Assembly (NCBI RefSeq): GCF_041431135.1
Contig: NZ_CP107799.1
Coordinates: 7,130,001-7,194,000, forward strand
DNA length: 64,000 nucleotides
Source of the DNA: Streptomyces sp. NBC_00554
Lineage (GTDB): Bacteria > Actinomycetota > Actinomycetes > Streptomycetales > Streptomycetaceae
Direction: 5' to 3'
Shown here: positions 34,314-41,951 of the stretch, one piece after another
How positions within the stretch are numbered: position 1 is the stretch's first letter
How the letters are laid out: each line of letters starts with the position of its first letter
Notes under the pieces: generated by a model
The model's input: the letters and a program-made list of their open reading frames with translations, nothing else
Told to the model about the DNA's origin: nothing
Databases searched by the model: none
Made by a program: the position numbers and the translations under genes

Positions 34314-35279
34314 ATGTACGCCGCCGTCGTCCGCTCCTTCGACGCCCCGCCCCGCTTCGACACCATCGACACACCCCGGCCCGACGGGGAGCACGAGATC
34401 CTGGTGGACGTCCTGGCCGCCGGTCTCCACCCGCGGGTGCGCTCCGACGCCGACGGCACCCACTACACCTCCGGCGGCGTCCTGCCCCTGGTCCCGGGCA
34501 TCGACGCGGTCGGCCGCACCCCGCAAGGGGAGCTCCTCTACTTCGTGGCCCCCGACACCGCCCTGGGCACCATGGCCGAGCAGGCCGTCGTCGACCGCCG
34601 CCGCGCCATCACCCTGCCGGCCGGCACCGACCCGGTCGCGGTGGCCGCCGCGATGAACCCCGGCATGTCCTCCTGGGTCGCCCTGCGCCGCCGCGTCACT
34701 CTCGAGCCCGGCGCCCGCGTCCTGATCCTGGGCGCGACGGGCAACTCCGGACAGCTCGCCGTCCAGATCGCCAAGCACCTCGGCGCCGCCCATGTCGTGG
34801 CCGCCGGCCGCGACCCCGAGCGCCTGGACCTCCTGCCCGGCCTCGGCGCGGACGAGACCGTCTCCCTGCTGGGCGACCCCGAGAAGGTCGCCGACCGGCT
34901 CGGCCGGAGCGCGGGAGACGCGGACGTCGTCATCGACTACCTGTGGGGCCCGGTCGCCGAACACGCCATGCCCGCCTTGCTCACCGCCCGCCCCGAGCCC
35001 GCCAAGCCGCTGGCCTGGATCCAGATCGGCTCCATGGCAGGCGCGGAGATCACCCTGCCCTCCTACCTGCTGCGTGCGGCGAACCTCCAGATCATGGGCA
35101 GTGGCCAGGGCTCGGTGACCACCGCCGGAATCGTCGCCGAACTGCCCTCGCTCGCCACGGAGATCGCCTCCGGCACCCTGGCCGTCGACCCGCTCGCCCT
35201 TCCCCTCTCGGGGGTCGAGCGGGCGTGGAGCACCCCCACGGCGCCTGGTCAGCGCATCGTGCTCACCCCTGCTGACTGA
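34314..35279 (+). CDS. Quinone oxidoreductase-like (MDR superfamily) protein
   Basis: A 321-residue medium-chain dehydrogenase/reductase without the zinc-ligand cysteines. The nucleotide-binding motif is LILGATGNSGQLAVQIAKHLG, with AAGRDPERL for cofactor selection and a C-terminal IMGSGQGSVTTAGI segment. It likely reduces quinones or enones with NADPH. The ATG at 34314 follows AGGAGGT. It is regulated by the divergent MarR. Its 3' end overlaps the convergent histidine kinase gene by 17 bases. Confidence 0.88.
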   Translation: MYAAVVRSFDAPPRFDTIDTPRPDGEHEILVDVLAAGLHPRVRSDADGTHYTSGGVLPLVPGIDAVGRTPQGELLYFVAPDTALGTMAEQAVVDRRRAITLPAGTDPVAVAAAMNPGMSSWVALRRRVTLEPGARVLILGATGNSGQLAVQIAKHLGAAHVVAAGRDPERLDLLPGLGADETVSLLGDPEKVADRLGRSAGDADVVIDYLWGPVAEHAMPALLTARPEPAKPLAWIQIGSMAGAEITLPSYLLRAANLQIMGSGQGSVTTAGIVAELPSLATEIASGTLAVDPLALPLSGVERAWSTPTAPGQRIVLTPAD

Positions 35280-36465
35280 CCAGCTGCGGTTCCAGCGGAT
35301 CCCTCAACCCCTCCGGATCCACCGGCAGTTCCGCCGACACCGTGAACCCGCCCCGCGAACCCGGTCCCGCCTCCAGCGAGCCGCCCGCCGCCGCGAGCCG
35401 TTCCTTGAGGCCCTTGAGGCCGGTGCCCGCGACGGGCTCCTGGACGGTGGTGGAGGCGCCGGTGCCGTCGTCCGTGATGGTCAGGCGGACGCGTTCGGGG
35501 GTGCCGTCGACGGTGATGTCGCAGCGGGCGGCGCCGCTGTGCCGTACGACGTTGGTGACGGCCTCGCGGACCACCCAGCCGAGGAGGGCCTCGGTCTGGG
35601 GCGTCAGGGGCGTGCCCGACCGGCGGACGTCGGGCTCGACTCCCGCGGCGGACAGTACCGAGTGGGCGCCGTCCAGCTCCGTGGCGAGGCTGCCCGTGCG
35701 GTAGCCGGTGACCGCCTCGCGGATCTCCGTGAGGGCCTGGCGGCCGACCGACTCGATGTCCGTGACCTGGACGAGGGCCGCGGTCAGGTCACGGTGGGCC
35801 AGCCGGCGGGCCGCCTCCGACTTCACGACGATCACCGAGAGCGTGTGGCCCAGCAGGTCGTGCAGGTCGCGGGAGAAACGCAGCCGTTCCTTCTCCACCG
35901 CGCGGCGCGCCAACTCCTCGCGGGCGGCGCGCAGTTCCCGTACCGCGTCGGAGAGGGACAGGATCGCGGCGGTCACCGCGGTGGACAGGAAGGTGCCGTA
36001 CGCGATGTTGATCGCGGCCCAGCCCTCGTGGAACCAGCCGATGGTCCCGGCGAGCACGCTCAGGCCGACGGCGAGGCGGCCCAGGAGCTTGCCCCGGACC
36101 ACCGAGCCCACGGCGAGGCCGAGCAGTGGGAAGAACCACAGCCAGGAGTCGCCGTAGCCGATGGCGAGACCGCAGGTCAGCAGGCCCATCAGGACGAGCG
36201 CCACCCGGGTGGAACGGGCCTGGCGCCACTCCTTCGCGAAGGCGCGGAACACCACATGGATGTAGAGGGTGTTGAAGGCGAGCAGGCCCAGGCCGCCGAT
36301 CCAGGGGTTCGGCGTCTTGCCTTGGACGAGGTTGGAGAACGCGCCCATGCCCATCAGCAGCCACGGCAGCATCGTGAAGCCGCTGGGCGCCCGGCCCATG
36401 TCGTCGGGCCGCGCCTCCCCGGGCTTCCGAAGGGCGCCGGTGTTGCAGTTCCTCTTCCACGCCAT
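35263..36465 (-). CDS. Sensor histidine kinase (HisKA_3, DesK-like)
   Basis: A 400-residue membrane kinase: about five or six helices (residues 30-165), a short coiled segment (LRAAREELARRAVEKERLRF), the dimerisation motif FSRDLHDLLGHTLSVIVVKSE with phospho-His near residue 208, and an HATPase with VVREAVTNVVRHSGA and GTGLKGLKERLAAAGGSLEAG. Its partner should be the response regulator at 33018-33659. The ATG at 36465 has GGGGGAG upstream. Confidence 0.9.
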   Translation of the reverse strand: MAWKRNCNTGALRKPGEARPDDMGRAPSGFTMLPWLLMGMGAFSNLVQGKTPNPWIGGLGLLAFNTLYIHVVFRAFAKEWRQARSTRVALVLMGLLTCGLAIGYGDSWLWFFPLLGLAVGSVVRGKLLGRLAVGLSVLAGTIGWFHEGWAAINIAYGTFLSTAVTAAILSLSDAVRELRAAREELARRAVEKERLRFSRDLHDLLGHTLSVIVVKSEAARRLAHRDLTAALVQVTDIESVGRQALTEIREAVTGYRTGSLATELDGAHSVLSAAGVEPDVRRSGTPLTPQTEALLGWVVREAVTNVVRHSGAARCDITVDGTPERVRLTITDDGTGASTTVQEPVAGTGLKGLKERLAAAGGSLEAGPGSRGGFTVSAELPVDPEGLRDPLEPQLVSQQG

Positions 36466-36595
36466 CGTTTCTCCCCCTTGACCATCCTGTCCGTGCGATG
36501 AGTAAGACGCTACGGATCGGGGGCGCCGCCCGGCCAGATGCGTTTGTAAGGAGTTGGGCGGGACAAATGTCATGGCTCGTCGATCCGACACAGAT

Positions 36596-36610
36596 CTGAC
36601 ATGGTGTCAG
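36596..36610. promoter_or_regulatory. Shared dyad CTGAC-ATGGT-GTCAG (second regulon motif)
   Basis: A perfect 5-bp dyad with GATCTGAC flank as at 30651-30660. It lies 49 bases upstream of the KstR-type box and 195 bases before the MaoC operon start. Confidence 0.5.
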
Positions 36611-36658
36611 GAGGCTTCACAACTACTGGGCGCTGGGCTATACAAGGGGTCGCCGGAC

Positions 36659-36672
36659 TGGAACGCGTTCTA
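36659..36672. promoter_or_regulatory. KstR-type operator TGGAACGCGTTCTA
   Basis: It matches all specified bases of TnnAACnnGTTnnA and differs from the 30673 site at a single spacer base. It lies in the 340-bp region between the histidine kinase and the MaoC/ADH/SDR operon, whose other sequence shows only a short GGTGCGGACGG-type direct repeat near 36710-36740 and the dyad at 36596. Confidence 0.65.
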
Positions 36673-36805
36673 GAAGAGGCGCTTTCCACGGCCCAGTGTC
36701 GACCTCGGTGCGGCCGACGGTGCGGACGGCCGCACCGGGGTCTCCATGCCACAACCGTCTCCATGCCACAACCGGATGACGTACGCGCTAGCGATCAGGA
36801 GTCCC

Positions 36806-37681
36806 ATGCCCATTGACGCCGCCAAGGCCGTCGCCGCCGAGCCCCGGGCCGGAGAGATCGCCTGGGGTCACAAGGACGTCCAGCTCTACCACCTCGGCGT
36901 CGGCGCGGGCGCCAATCCCGACAGGCCGAGCCCCGCGACCGACCCGGACGAGCTGCGCTACACCCTGGAGTCCAGGCTGCACGTCCTGCCGAGCTTCGCG
37001 ACCGTCGCGGGCGCGGGCTCCCCGGGCGTGATCGGCGGCCTCTCCATGCCGGGCGTCGAAGTCGACCTCGCCCGGGTCCTGCACGGCGGCCAGAGCATCC
37101 GGCTGCACCGCCCGATCCCGGTCGAGGGCAGGGCGACGACCACCTCGCGGATCGCCGCCGTGTACGACAAGGGCAAGGCCGCGATCCTCGTCATGCGCAC
37201 CGAAGTCACCGACACCGAGGGCCCGTTGTGGACGAACGACGCCCAGATTTTCGTACGGGGGGAAGGCGGCTGGGGCGGCGACCGCGGCCCCTCCGCCCGC
37301 CTCGAACCACCAACCGGGCCCGCGGACAAGACCGTTGACCGCCCGGTCCGCGAGGACCAGGCCCTGCTCTACCGGCTCTCCGGCGACTGGAACCCGCTGC
37401 ACGCCGACCCCGAGTTCGCCAAGCTCGCCGGGTTCGACCGGCCGATCCTGCACGGGCTGTGCACGTACGGGATGACGCTCAAGGCGGTCGTCGACACGCT
37501 GCTCGGCGGGGACGTGACCCGCGTCCGCTCGTACTCCACGCGCTTCGCCGGTGTCGTCTTCCCCGGCGAGACCCTGCGCATCCGGATGTGGCGGCGGGAC
37601 GCCGGGGTCCAGGTGACGGTGACCGCGGTCGAACGGGACGAGGCGCCGGTCCTCGCCGACACCCTTGTCGAGCACGCCTGA
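36806..37681 (+). CDS. MaoC-like enoyl-CoA hydratase 2, Hsd4B-like
   Basis: A 291-residue double hotdog protein. The second hotdog holds the hydratase-2 signature YRLSGDWNPLHADPEFA with catalytic Asp194, Asn196 and His199, then FDRPILHGLCTYG. It hydrates trans-2-enoyl-CoA to the 3R-hydroxyacyl-CoA. Full-length double-hotdog proteins of this size include the peroxisomal MFE-2 hydratase unit and mycobacterial Hsd4B, which acts on sterol side chains. It is the first gene of an operon with a zinc alcohol dehydrogenase and an MFE-2-like SDR, i.e. two parts of the MFE-2 reaction on separate genes. The ATG at 36806 has AGGAG upstream. Confidence 0.9.
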   Translation: MPIDAAKAVAAEPRAGEIAWGHKDVQLYHLGVGAGANPDRPSPATDPDELRYTLESRLHVLPSFATVAGAGSPGVIGGLSMPGVEVDLARVLHGGQSIRLHRPIPVEGRATTTSRIAAVYDKGKAAILVMRTEVTDTEGPLWTNDAQIFVRGEGGWGGDRGPSARLEPPTGPADKTVDRPVREDQALLYRLSGDWNPLHADPEFAKLAGFDRPILHGLCTYGMTLKAVVDTLLGGDVTRVRSYSTRFAGVVFPGETLRIRMWRRDAGVQVTVTAVERDEAPVLADTLVEHA

Positions 37682-37760
37682 CAGTCGTACGTACCTCCAT
37701 GACGTTCTTCCAGGACGTCCTTCCTGATCCGGCATGTCCTTCCTGAGGGGAGCCGCACCA

Positions 37761-38837
37761 ATGCGCGCAGCCGTACAGCACGAGATAGGCCAGGACAAAC
37801 TGGAAGTCCACGACGACGTCGAGGCGGTGGGCTTCGGTCCAGGCAGGGTGAGGATCCGGGTACGGGCCACGGGGCTGTGCCACTCGGACCTGTCGGCGAT
37901 GAACGGCGTGCTGCCGCAGCCCGCGCCGTTCGTGCCCGGACACGAGGGCGCCGGTGAGGTCGTCGAGGTCGGCGAGGGCGTCACCAACGTCAAGCCCGGC
38001 GACCGCGTCGTCGTCTGCTGGCTGCCGGCCTGCGGAGTCTGTCCCGCCTGCAAGCGCGGCCAGACCGAACTGTGTCTGGCCGGGTTCATGAACGCCGGCA
38101 CGCCCAACTTCAAGCGCCCCGGCGGAGATGTCTTCGGCTTCGCGGGCACCGGCACCTTCGCCGAGGAGGTCGTCGTCGACGCCGGGTGCGCGGTGCCGAT
38201 CCCGGACGACGTGCCGTTCGACATCGCCGCCCTCATCGGCTGCGGGGTCACCACCGGACTCGGCGCCGCCCTCAACACCGCCGACGTGGAGGCCGGTTCG
38301 TCGGTCGCCGTCATCGGCTGCGGCGGCGTCGGCATCTCCGCGATCCAGGGCGCGCGGCTCAAGGGCGCGGCCGAGATCGTCGCCGTCGACCCGGTCGCCT
38401 CCCGCCGCGAGGCCGCGCTGAGGTTCGGCGCCACCCAGGCTGTCTCGCCGGACGAACTCGCCGACGCCAAGCAGCGGATCACCGCGGGCGAGGGCTTCGA
38501 CTACGTCTTCGAGGTCGTCGGCCGCTCGTCCACCGCCCGCACCGCGTACGAGAACACCCGGCGCGGCGGCACCCTCGTCATCGTCGGCGCGGGCGCCATG
38601 GACGACTACCTCCAGCTCAACATGTTCGAGCTGTTCTTCGACGAGAAGCGGATCCTGCCCTCGATGTACGGCGGCGGAGACGTCCTGCGTTCGTACGAGC
38701 GGACCGTCGCCCTGTGGCGTGCAGGGCGCATCGACCTGGAGGGCCTGATCACCCACCGGGTGCCGCTGGCCGAGATCAACGAGGCGCTCGACCAGATGCG
38801 GACGGGCACGGCGCTGCGTACGTGCATCGAGATCTGA
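37761..38837 (+). CDS. Zinc-dependent alcohol dehydrogenase
   Basis: A 358-residue MDR alcohol dehydrogenase. Catalytic zinc ligands lie in GLCHSD and PGHEGAGEV with a later Cys in GCGVTTG; the structural zinc loop is CGVCPACKRGQTELC; the NAD motif is VIGCGGVGISAIQGA. It oxidises a primary or secondary alcohol with NAD(P). It is the second gene of the MaoC operon (79 bases after the first). The ATG at 37761 follows AGGGGAG. KstR-regulated genomes often contain such an ADH, but its substrate is not known. Confidence 0.9.
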   Translation: MRAAVQHEIGQDKLEVHDDVEAVGFGPGRVRIRVRATGLCHSDLSAMNGVLPQPAPFVPGHEGAGEVVEVGEGVTNVKPGDRVVVCWLPACGVCPACKRGQTELCLAGFMNAGTPNFKRPGGDVFGFAGTGTFAEEVVVDAGCAVPIPDDVPFDIAALIGCGVTTGLGAALNTADVEAGSSVAVIGCGGVGISAIQGARLKGAAEIVAVDPVASRREAALRFGATQAVSPDELADAKQRITAGEGFDYVFEVVGRSSTARTAYENTRRGGTLVIVGAGAMDDYLQLNMFELFFDEKRILPSMYGGGDVLRSYERTVALWRAGRIDLEGLITHRVPLAEINEALDQMRTGTALRTCIEI

Positions 38838-38877
38838 CCGTCCGACTCCATAGCCGACACGACCTCTGAGGACCTTG

Positions 38878-39816
38878 ATGTCACTGCCACTTGAAGGGCT
38901 GGCCGCGATCGTCACCGGCGCGGGGCGCGGGCTCGGACGCGTCGAGGCGCTCGAACTCGGCCGGCTCGGTGCGGCCGTCGTCGTCAACGACTACGGCCAG
39001 TCCGGGCGCGACGGTTCCGGCGCGGCGTCGGCCGGCCCCGCGGAGGAGGTCGCCGCCGAGATCCGTGACGCGGGCGGGCGGGCGGTCGCCCACACCGGGG
39101 ACGTCGCCGACCACGAACAGGCCCGAGAACTGGTCGAGTTGGCTGTCACCGAGTTCGGGAAGCTCGACATCCTGGTCAACAACGCGGGCATCCTGCGTGA
39201 CCGGATGGTCTTCTCGATGTCGGAGGACGAGTGGGACTCGGTCATCCGGGTGCACCTGAAAGGCCACTTCAACACGACCCACTTCGCGTCCGTCCACTGG
39301 CGGGCGCGGTCCAAGGCGGCGGGCGGGCCGGTGTACGGGCGGATCGTGAACACCTCCTCGGAGGCGTTTCTCGCGGGCTCGGCCGGACAGCCCAACTACG
39401 CGGCCGCCAAAGGGGGGATCGTGGGGCTGACCACGTCCACGGCGCTGGCTCTCGCCAAGTACGGCGTGACCGCGAACGCGATCTGCCCGCGTGCCCGGAC
39501 GCGTATGACGCAGGACGTGTTCGCCGGTCTCGCCGAGCCCGGTGACGGCCTGGACCCGCTCGCACCCGAGCATGTCGCCCCGCTCGTCGGCTACTTGGCC
39601 TCGCCCGCCGCCGGGCAGGTCAACGGTCAGCTGCTCGTCGTGCACGGTGGCATGGTCGCGGTCGTCGAACGGCCGCGGGTGGCGGCCAAGTTCGACAGCA
39701 AACAGGACACCTTCACCTACGACGAGCTGGACGCGCTGCTCACGCCGCACTACGCCGGGCGGCCGGCGGGGGAGACGTTCGCGGCGGCGGAGGTGTTGGG
39801 GCTCAAGCGCGGGTAG
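38878..39816 (+). CDS. SDR dehydrogenase, Hsd4A/MFE-2-like
   Basis: A 312-residue classical SDR: TGAGRGLGR cofactor loop, NNAGILRDRMVFSMSEDEWDSVI (characteristic of the HSD17B4/MFE-2 dehydrogenase branch), catalytic Ser in NTSSEAFLAG and the Tyr/Lys pair in YAAAKGG. It oxidises 3-hydroxyacyl-CoA to the ketoacyl-CoA, the step after the MaoC hydratase. It is the last gene of the operon, with GAGG upstream, and is followed by a strong terminator. A C-terminal extension of about 50 residues beyond the SDR core is normal for this branch. Confidence 0.9.
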   Translation: MSLPLEGLAAIVTGAGRGLGRVEALELGRLGAAVVVNDYGQSGRDGSGAASAGPAEEVAAEIRDAGGRAVAHTGDVADHEQARELVELAVTEFGKLDILVNNAGILRDRMVFSMSEDEWDSVIRVHLKGHFNTTHFASVHWRARSKAAGGPVYGRIVNTSSEAFLAGSAGQPNYAAAKGGIVGLTTSTALALAKYGVTANAICPRARTRMTQDVFAGLAEPGDGLDPLAPEHVAPLVGYLASPAAGQVNGQLLVVHGGMVAVVERPRVAAKFDSKQDTFTYDELDALLTPHYAGRPAGETFAAAEVLGLKRG

Positions 39817-39890
39817 CCCTTTGCGGGCGGCAACTGGACTGGGGCATACGGGCGGCTACTGGCTGCCGGTTACTGGCTTGGCGCACGGAA

Positions 39891-39922
39891 CGGCCCCGCT
39901 CGCTGTGCAGCGAGCGGGGCCG
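39891..39922. terminator. Bidirectional terminator
   Basis: CGGCCCCGCTCGCT-GTGC-AGCGAGCGGGGCCG, a perfect 14-bp stem, lies between the end of the MaoC/ADH/SDR operon and the convergent small gene at 39959. Confidence 0.85.
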
Positions 39923-39958
39923 TGGAGTTGCCTTGCCGATTGTGACCGCGGCCTGTCG

Positions 39959-40111
39959 TCAGGCCTTGTTGCCCTGGTCGGACGGCTTGCGGTGGCGGCC
40001 CTGCGGGGTCGCGTCCGCGTCCCCGCCGGAGACCACCGGGCCGCGGTGCTTGCCGTGGCCCTCGGCCTGGGCGTCAGTCGTCGGCCATTCCATCGTGCTG
40101 GTGTCGCTCAT
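39959..40111 (-). CDS. Small 50-residue hydrophilic protein
   Basis: A short minus-strand frame encoding 50 residues that begins MSDTSTMEWP and ends GRHRKPSDQGNKA. It is charged, without membrane segment or Cys, and coding-like third-position GC is maintained. It is bracketed by a strong terminator on its 3' side and a plausible GGTGAACACC-region leader. Small proteins of this composition are common conserved hypotheticals in Streptomyces. Function unknown. Confidence 0.6.
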   Translation of the reverse strand: MSDTSTMEWPTTDAQAEGHGKHRGPVVSGGDADATPQGRHRKPSDQGNKA

Positions 40112-40156
40112 CTGGTGTTCACCCCGTAAACAAGATCCTTCTTGTGCCGGGGGATT

Positions 40157-41674
40157 CTAACCAGGGGCCAAGGCCGGGGTTTCGGCGGGTGTGCTTTTTT
40201 CGCCCCCTCCGCCCCTACCCGTCCCGTTCCTGGGGGCTGCCGCCCCCAGACCCCCGCTGTCGGCCTGAACGGCCTCGTCCTCAAACGCCGGACGGGCTGG
40301 GGGTGTTGCTGGACGGGCTAGGGGTGGCGCCGGATGGTCTGGGGGTGTTGCCGCGCGGGCTGGGGGCGGCGCTGGACTGGCCGGGGGTGGCGCTGGACGG
40401 GCTGGGGGCGGCGCCGGACGCGCTGGGGGTGTTGCCGCGCTGGTCGGGGGTGTTGCCGTATGGGCCGGGGGTGTTGCCGCACGCGGTGGGGGTGTTGCCG
40501 CATGGGCCGGGAGTGGCGCCGGACCGGGTGGAAGTGCCGCTCGGCTCGTCAAAGGTGCCTGTTGGAGAGGGACCGGGCGGGGTGTGGCCGCCCGTTCCGG
40601 CTCCGGGGGAGCGGGCGTGGACCTTTCCGGTTGCGCCGCGGGTGCCTGCACCTTCGCCACCCCGTACGCCACCGTCCCCGTCGCGTACGGCAGTTGGAGT
40701 ACGCCCTCCCTGTTCCACAGGCCCGCCCCCGTCAACCACCCCTCGGGCGCCGGGAGATGGTGGACCTGCCGTTCGGAGGGGCGCCACAGGCCCACCCAGG
40801 TGCCGGACGGGCCGTCGATGCGCAGGGCGACCGCGCAGTTCTCCGGCATCAGTACCTGGCCGGGCTGGATCGCGAACGGGGTCACCGCGCAGTCGGCCGG
40901 GTGGAGGCTCTCCGGGAAGCGGACCGGCAGGGTGCTGCCGAGGACGCCCCAGCCGAGGCGGTCGTGGCCCGGGGACGGAGCGTCGGAGCGGATGAGGAGC
41001 AGTCCGCTGTCGGGGTCCGCGAGGAGCAGCCGGTCGTTGCTGTTCTCGGCGATCTGGAGCAGTGGGGACACCTCGCCACCCCGCTCCAGATCGACGACGA
41101 CCGTCTTGGTACGGCCGTCCTGGCAGCGGTCCAGAGCCAGCAGGCGTCCCGTGCCGTCCAGCCACACCCCGCCCGAGCAGCGGCCCGGCACCTCGGCCAG
41201 ATGCTCGGGCCCGAAGGCGCCGCCCGCCACCAGCCACACCGCCGTGGACCCCCGTCCCACGGCGAGGGCGTACGCGCGGTCCCCGTCCGGCGCGGGCGGC
41301 AGCAGCCGCAGCCGGGTGCCCGCGTCCGGGCACTCCACCGCGCCGAGCGGCAGCTCGCCGGTGCCCGGCCCGGTCGGGTACAGCAGCGAGAACGCGTGCC
41401 GCCCGTCCGCCTCGCGGTGGATCAGCACCCGGCCGTCGGTCAGCGGCAGCACCTCGGTGCCGGGCTCCTCCGGCTGGTGGGCGGGCAGCGGTACTGCGTA
41501 CGGCTCGGCGCCGTCCAGGGTCCAGCGCTCCGGGTACCAGGACTGGGACTCGCCGTCGAGGGCGAGGCGTGCCGCGTACGTTCCGTCAGCGGTGATCACG
41601 CAGGCGGGGCGGGCGGCCGGCTCGTTCTCGTTCTCAGCCGCCCCGTTCCCGGGTTCGGTGGCACAGGCCGTCAT
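40157..41674 (-). CDS. Beta-propeller-like protein with long Pro-rich repetitive tail
   Basis: A 505-residue protein. Residues about 20-345 look like a WD/propeller-type repeat protein with recurring beta strands and Trp/Leu-rich blades (VWLVAGGAFG, GTWVGLWRPSERQVHHLP); no signal peptide. From about 350 on, it is almost entirely Pro/Ala/Thr tandem repeats (ATPPARPAPPPA type), and the last about 45 residues are translated from a dispersed Streptomyces intergenic repeat (see 40265-40303). The functional domain is therefore probably the first 350 residues. The ATG at 41674 follows GGAGGTGACC. Confidence 0.65.
   Translation of the reverse strand: MTACATEPGNGAAENENEPAARPACVITADGTYAARLALDGESQSWYPERWTLDGAEPYAVPLPAHQPEEPGTEVLPLTDGRVLIHREADGRHAFSLLYPTGPGTGELPLGAVECPDAGTRLRLLPPAPDGDRAYALAVGRGSTAVWLVAGGAFGPEHLAEVPGRCSGGVWLDGTGRLLALDRCQDGRTKTVVVDLERGGEVSPLLQIAENSNDRLLLADPDSGLLLIRSDAPSPGHDRLGWGVLGSTLPVRFPESLHPADCAVTPFAIQPGQVLMPENCAVALRIDGPSGTWVGLWRPSERQVHHLPAPEGWLTGAGLWNREGVLQLPYATGTVAYGVAKVQAPAAQPERSTPAPPEPERAATPRPVPLQQAPLTSRAALPPGPAPLPAHAATPPPRAATPPAHTATPPTSAATPPARPAPPPARPAPPPASPAPPPARAATPPDHPAPPLARPATPPARPAFEDEAVQADSGGLGAAAPRNGTGRGGGGEKSTPAETPALAPG
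40265..40303. repeat. Dispersed Streptomyces repeat (cgtcctcaaacgccggacggg family)
   Basis: The string TCGTCCTCAAACGCCGGACG with GGCTGGGGG after it is one I recognise as a very common intergenic repeat in Streptomyces. Here it is inside the 3' end of the propeller-protein gene, followed by G-rich tandem repeats to about 40540 built on a GGGGGTGTTGCCGC unit. Confidence 0.65.
40300..40545 (-). repeat. GGGGGTGTTGCCGC-based tandem repeats encoding the Pro-rich tail
   Basis: About fifteen degenerate copies of a 15-24 base unit (gggggtgttgccgc, gggggtggcgctgga, gggggcggcgccgga) occur in tandem, all in frame with the propeller-protein gene. They encode TPP/PAPP-type repeats. Copy number is likely to vary among strains. 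Confidence 0.7.
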
Positions 41675-41693
41675 CGTTCGGTCACCTCCGGCC

Positions 41694-41709
41694 ACGAAAC
41701 TAGTTTTCG
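41694..41709. promoter_or_regulatory. Near-palindrome CGAAACTAGTTTTCG
   Basis: An AT-rich palindrome in an otherwise GC-rich 277-bp intergenic region, about 20 bases upstream of the propeller-protein start. It is a candidate operator or promoter element. The remainder of the intergenic region shows no gene. Confidence 0.35.
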
Positions 41710-41951
41710 CACGCACAGACGTGGGACCGGCGGGCGCACGTTTCACACATAAGGGTGGCCATGTCCCGATTCGCCTGAGGGAACGGGGGCGGATGTGCTG
41801 AACGGGACGGGCGGCGGGGGAGGGAACAGGAGAGGGGAGCGGGGTGACCGCGGCCCGTCCGTCGCCGGGGGCCGGCCTATCCGTCGCCGGTGTCCTGGCG
41901 GAGTGGCCCGCGGCCGGTGGGGGACCGGCGTGAGCCAGGTAGCCTTTCCCC

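Noticed and set aside
40334..41752. Plus-strand frames antisense to the propeller-like gene
   Set aside because: Composition is Arg/Gly/Trp-rich shadow sequence; the minus-strand frame has proper codon bias and a ribosome site.
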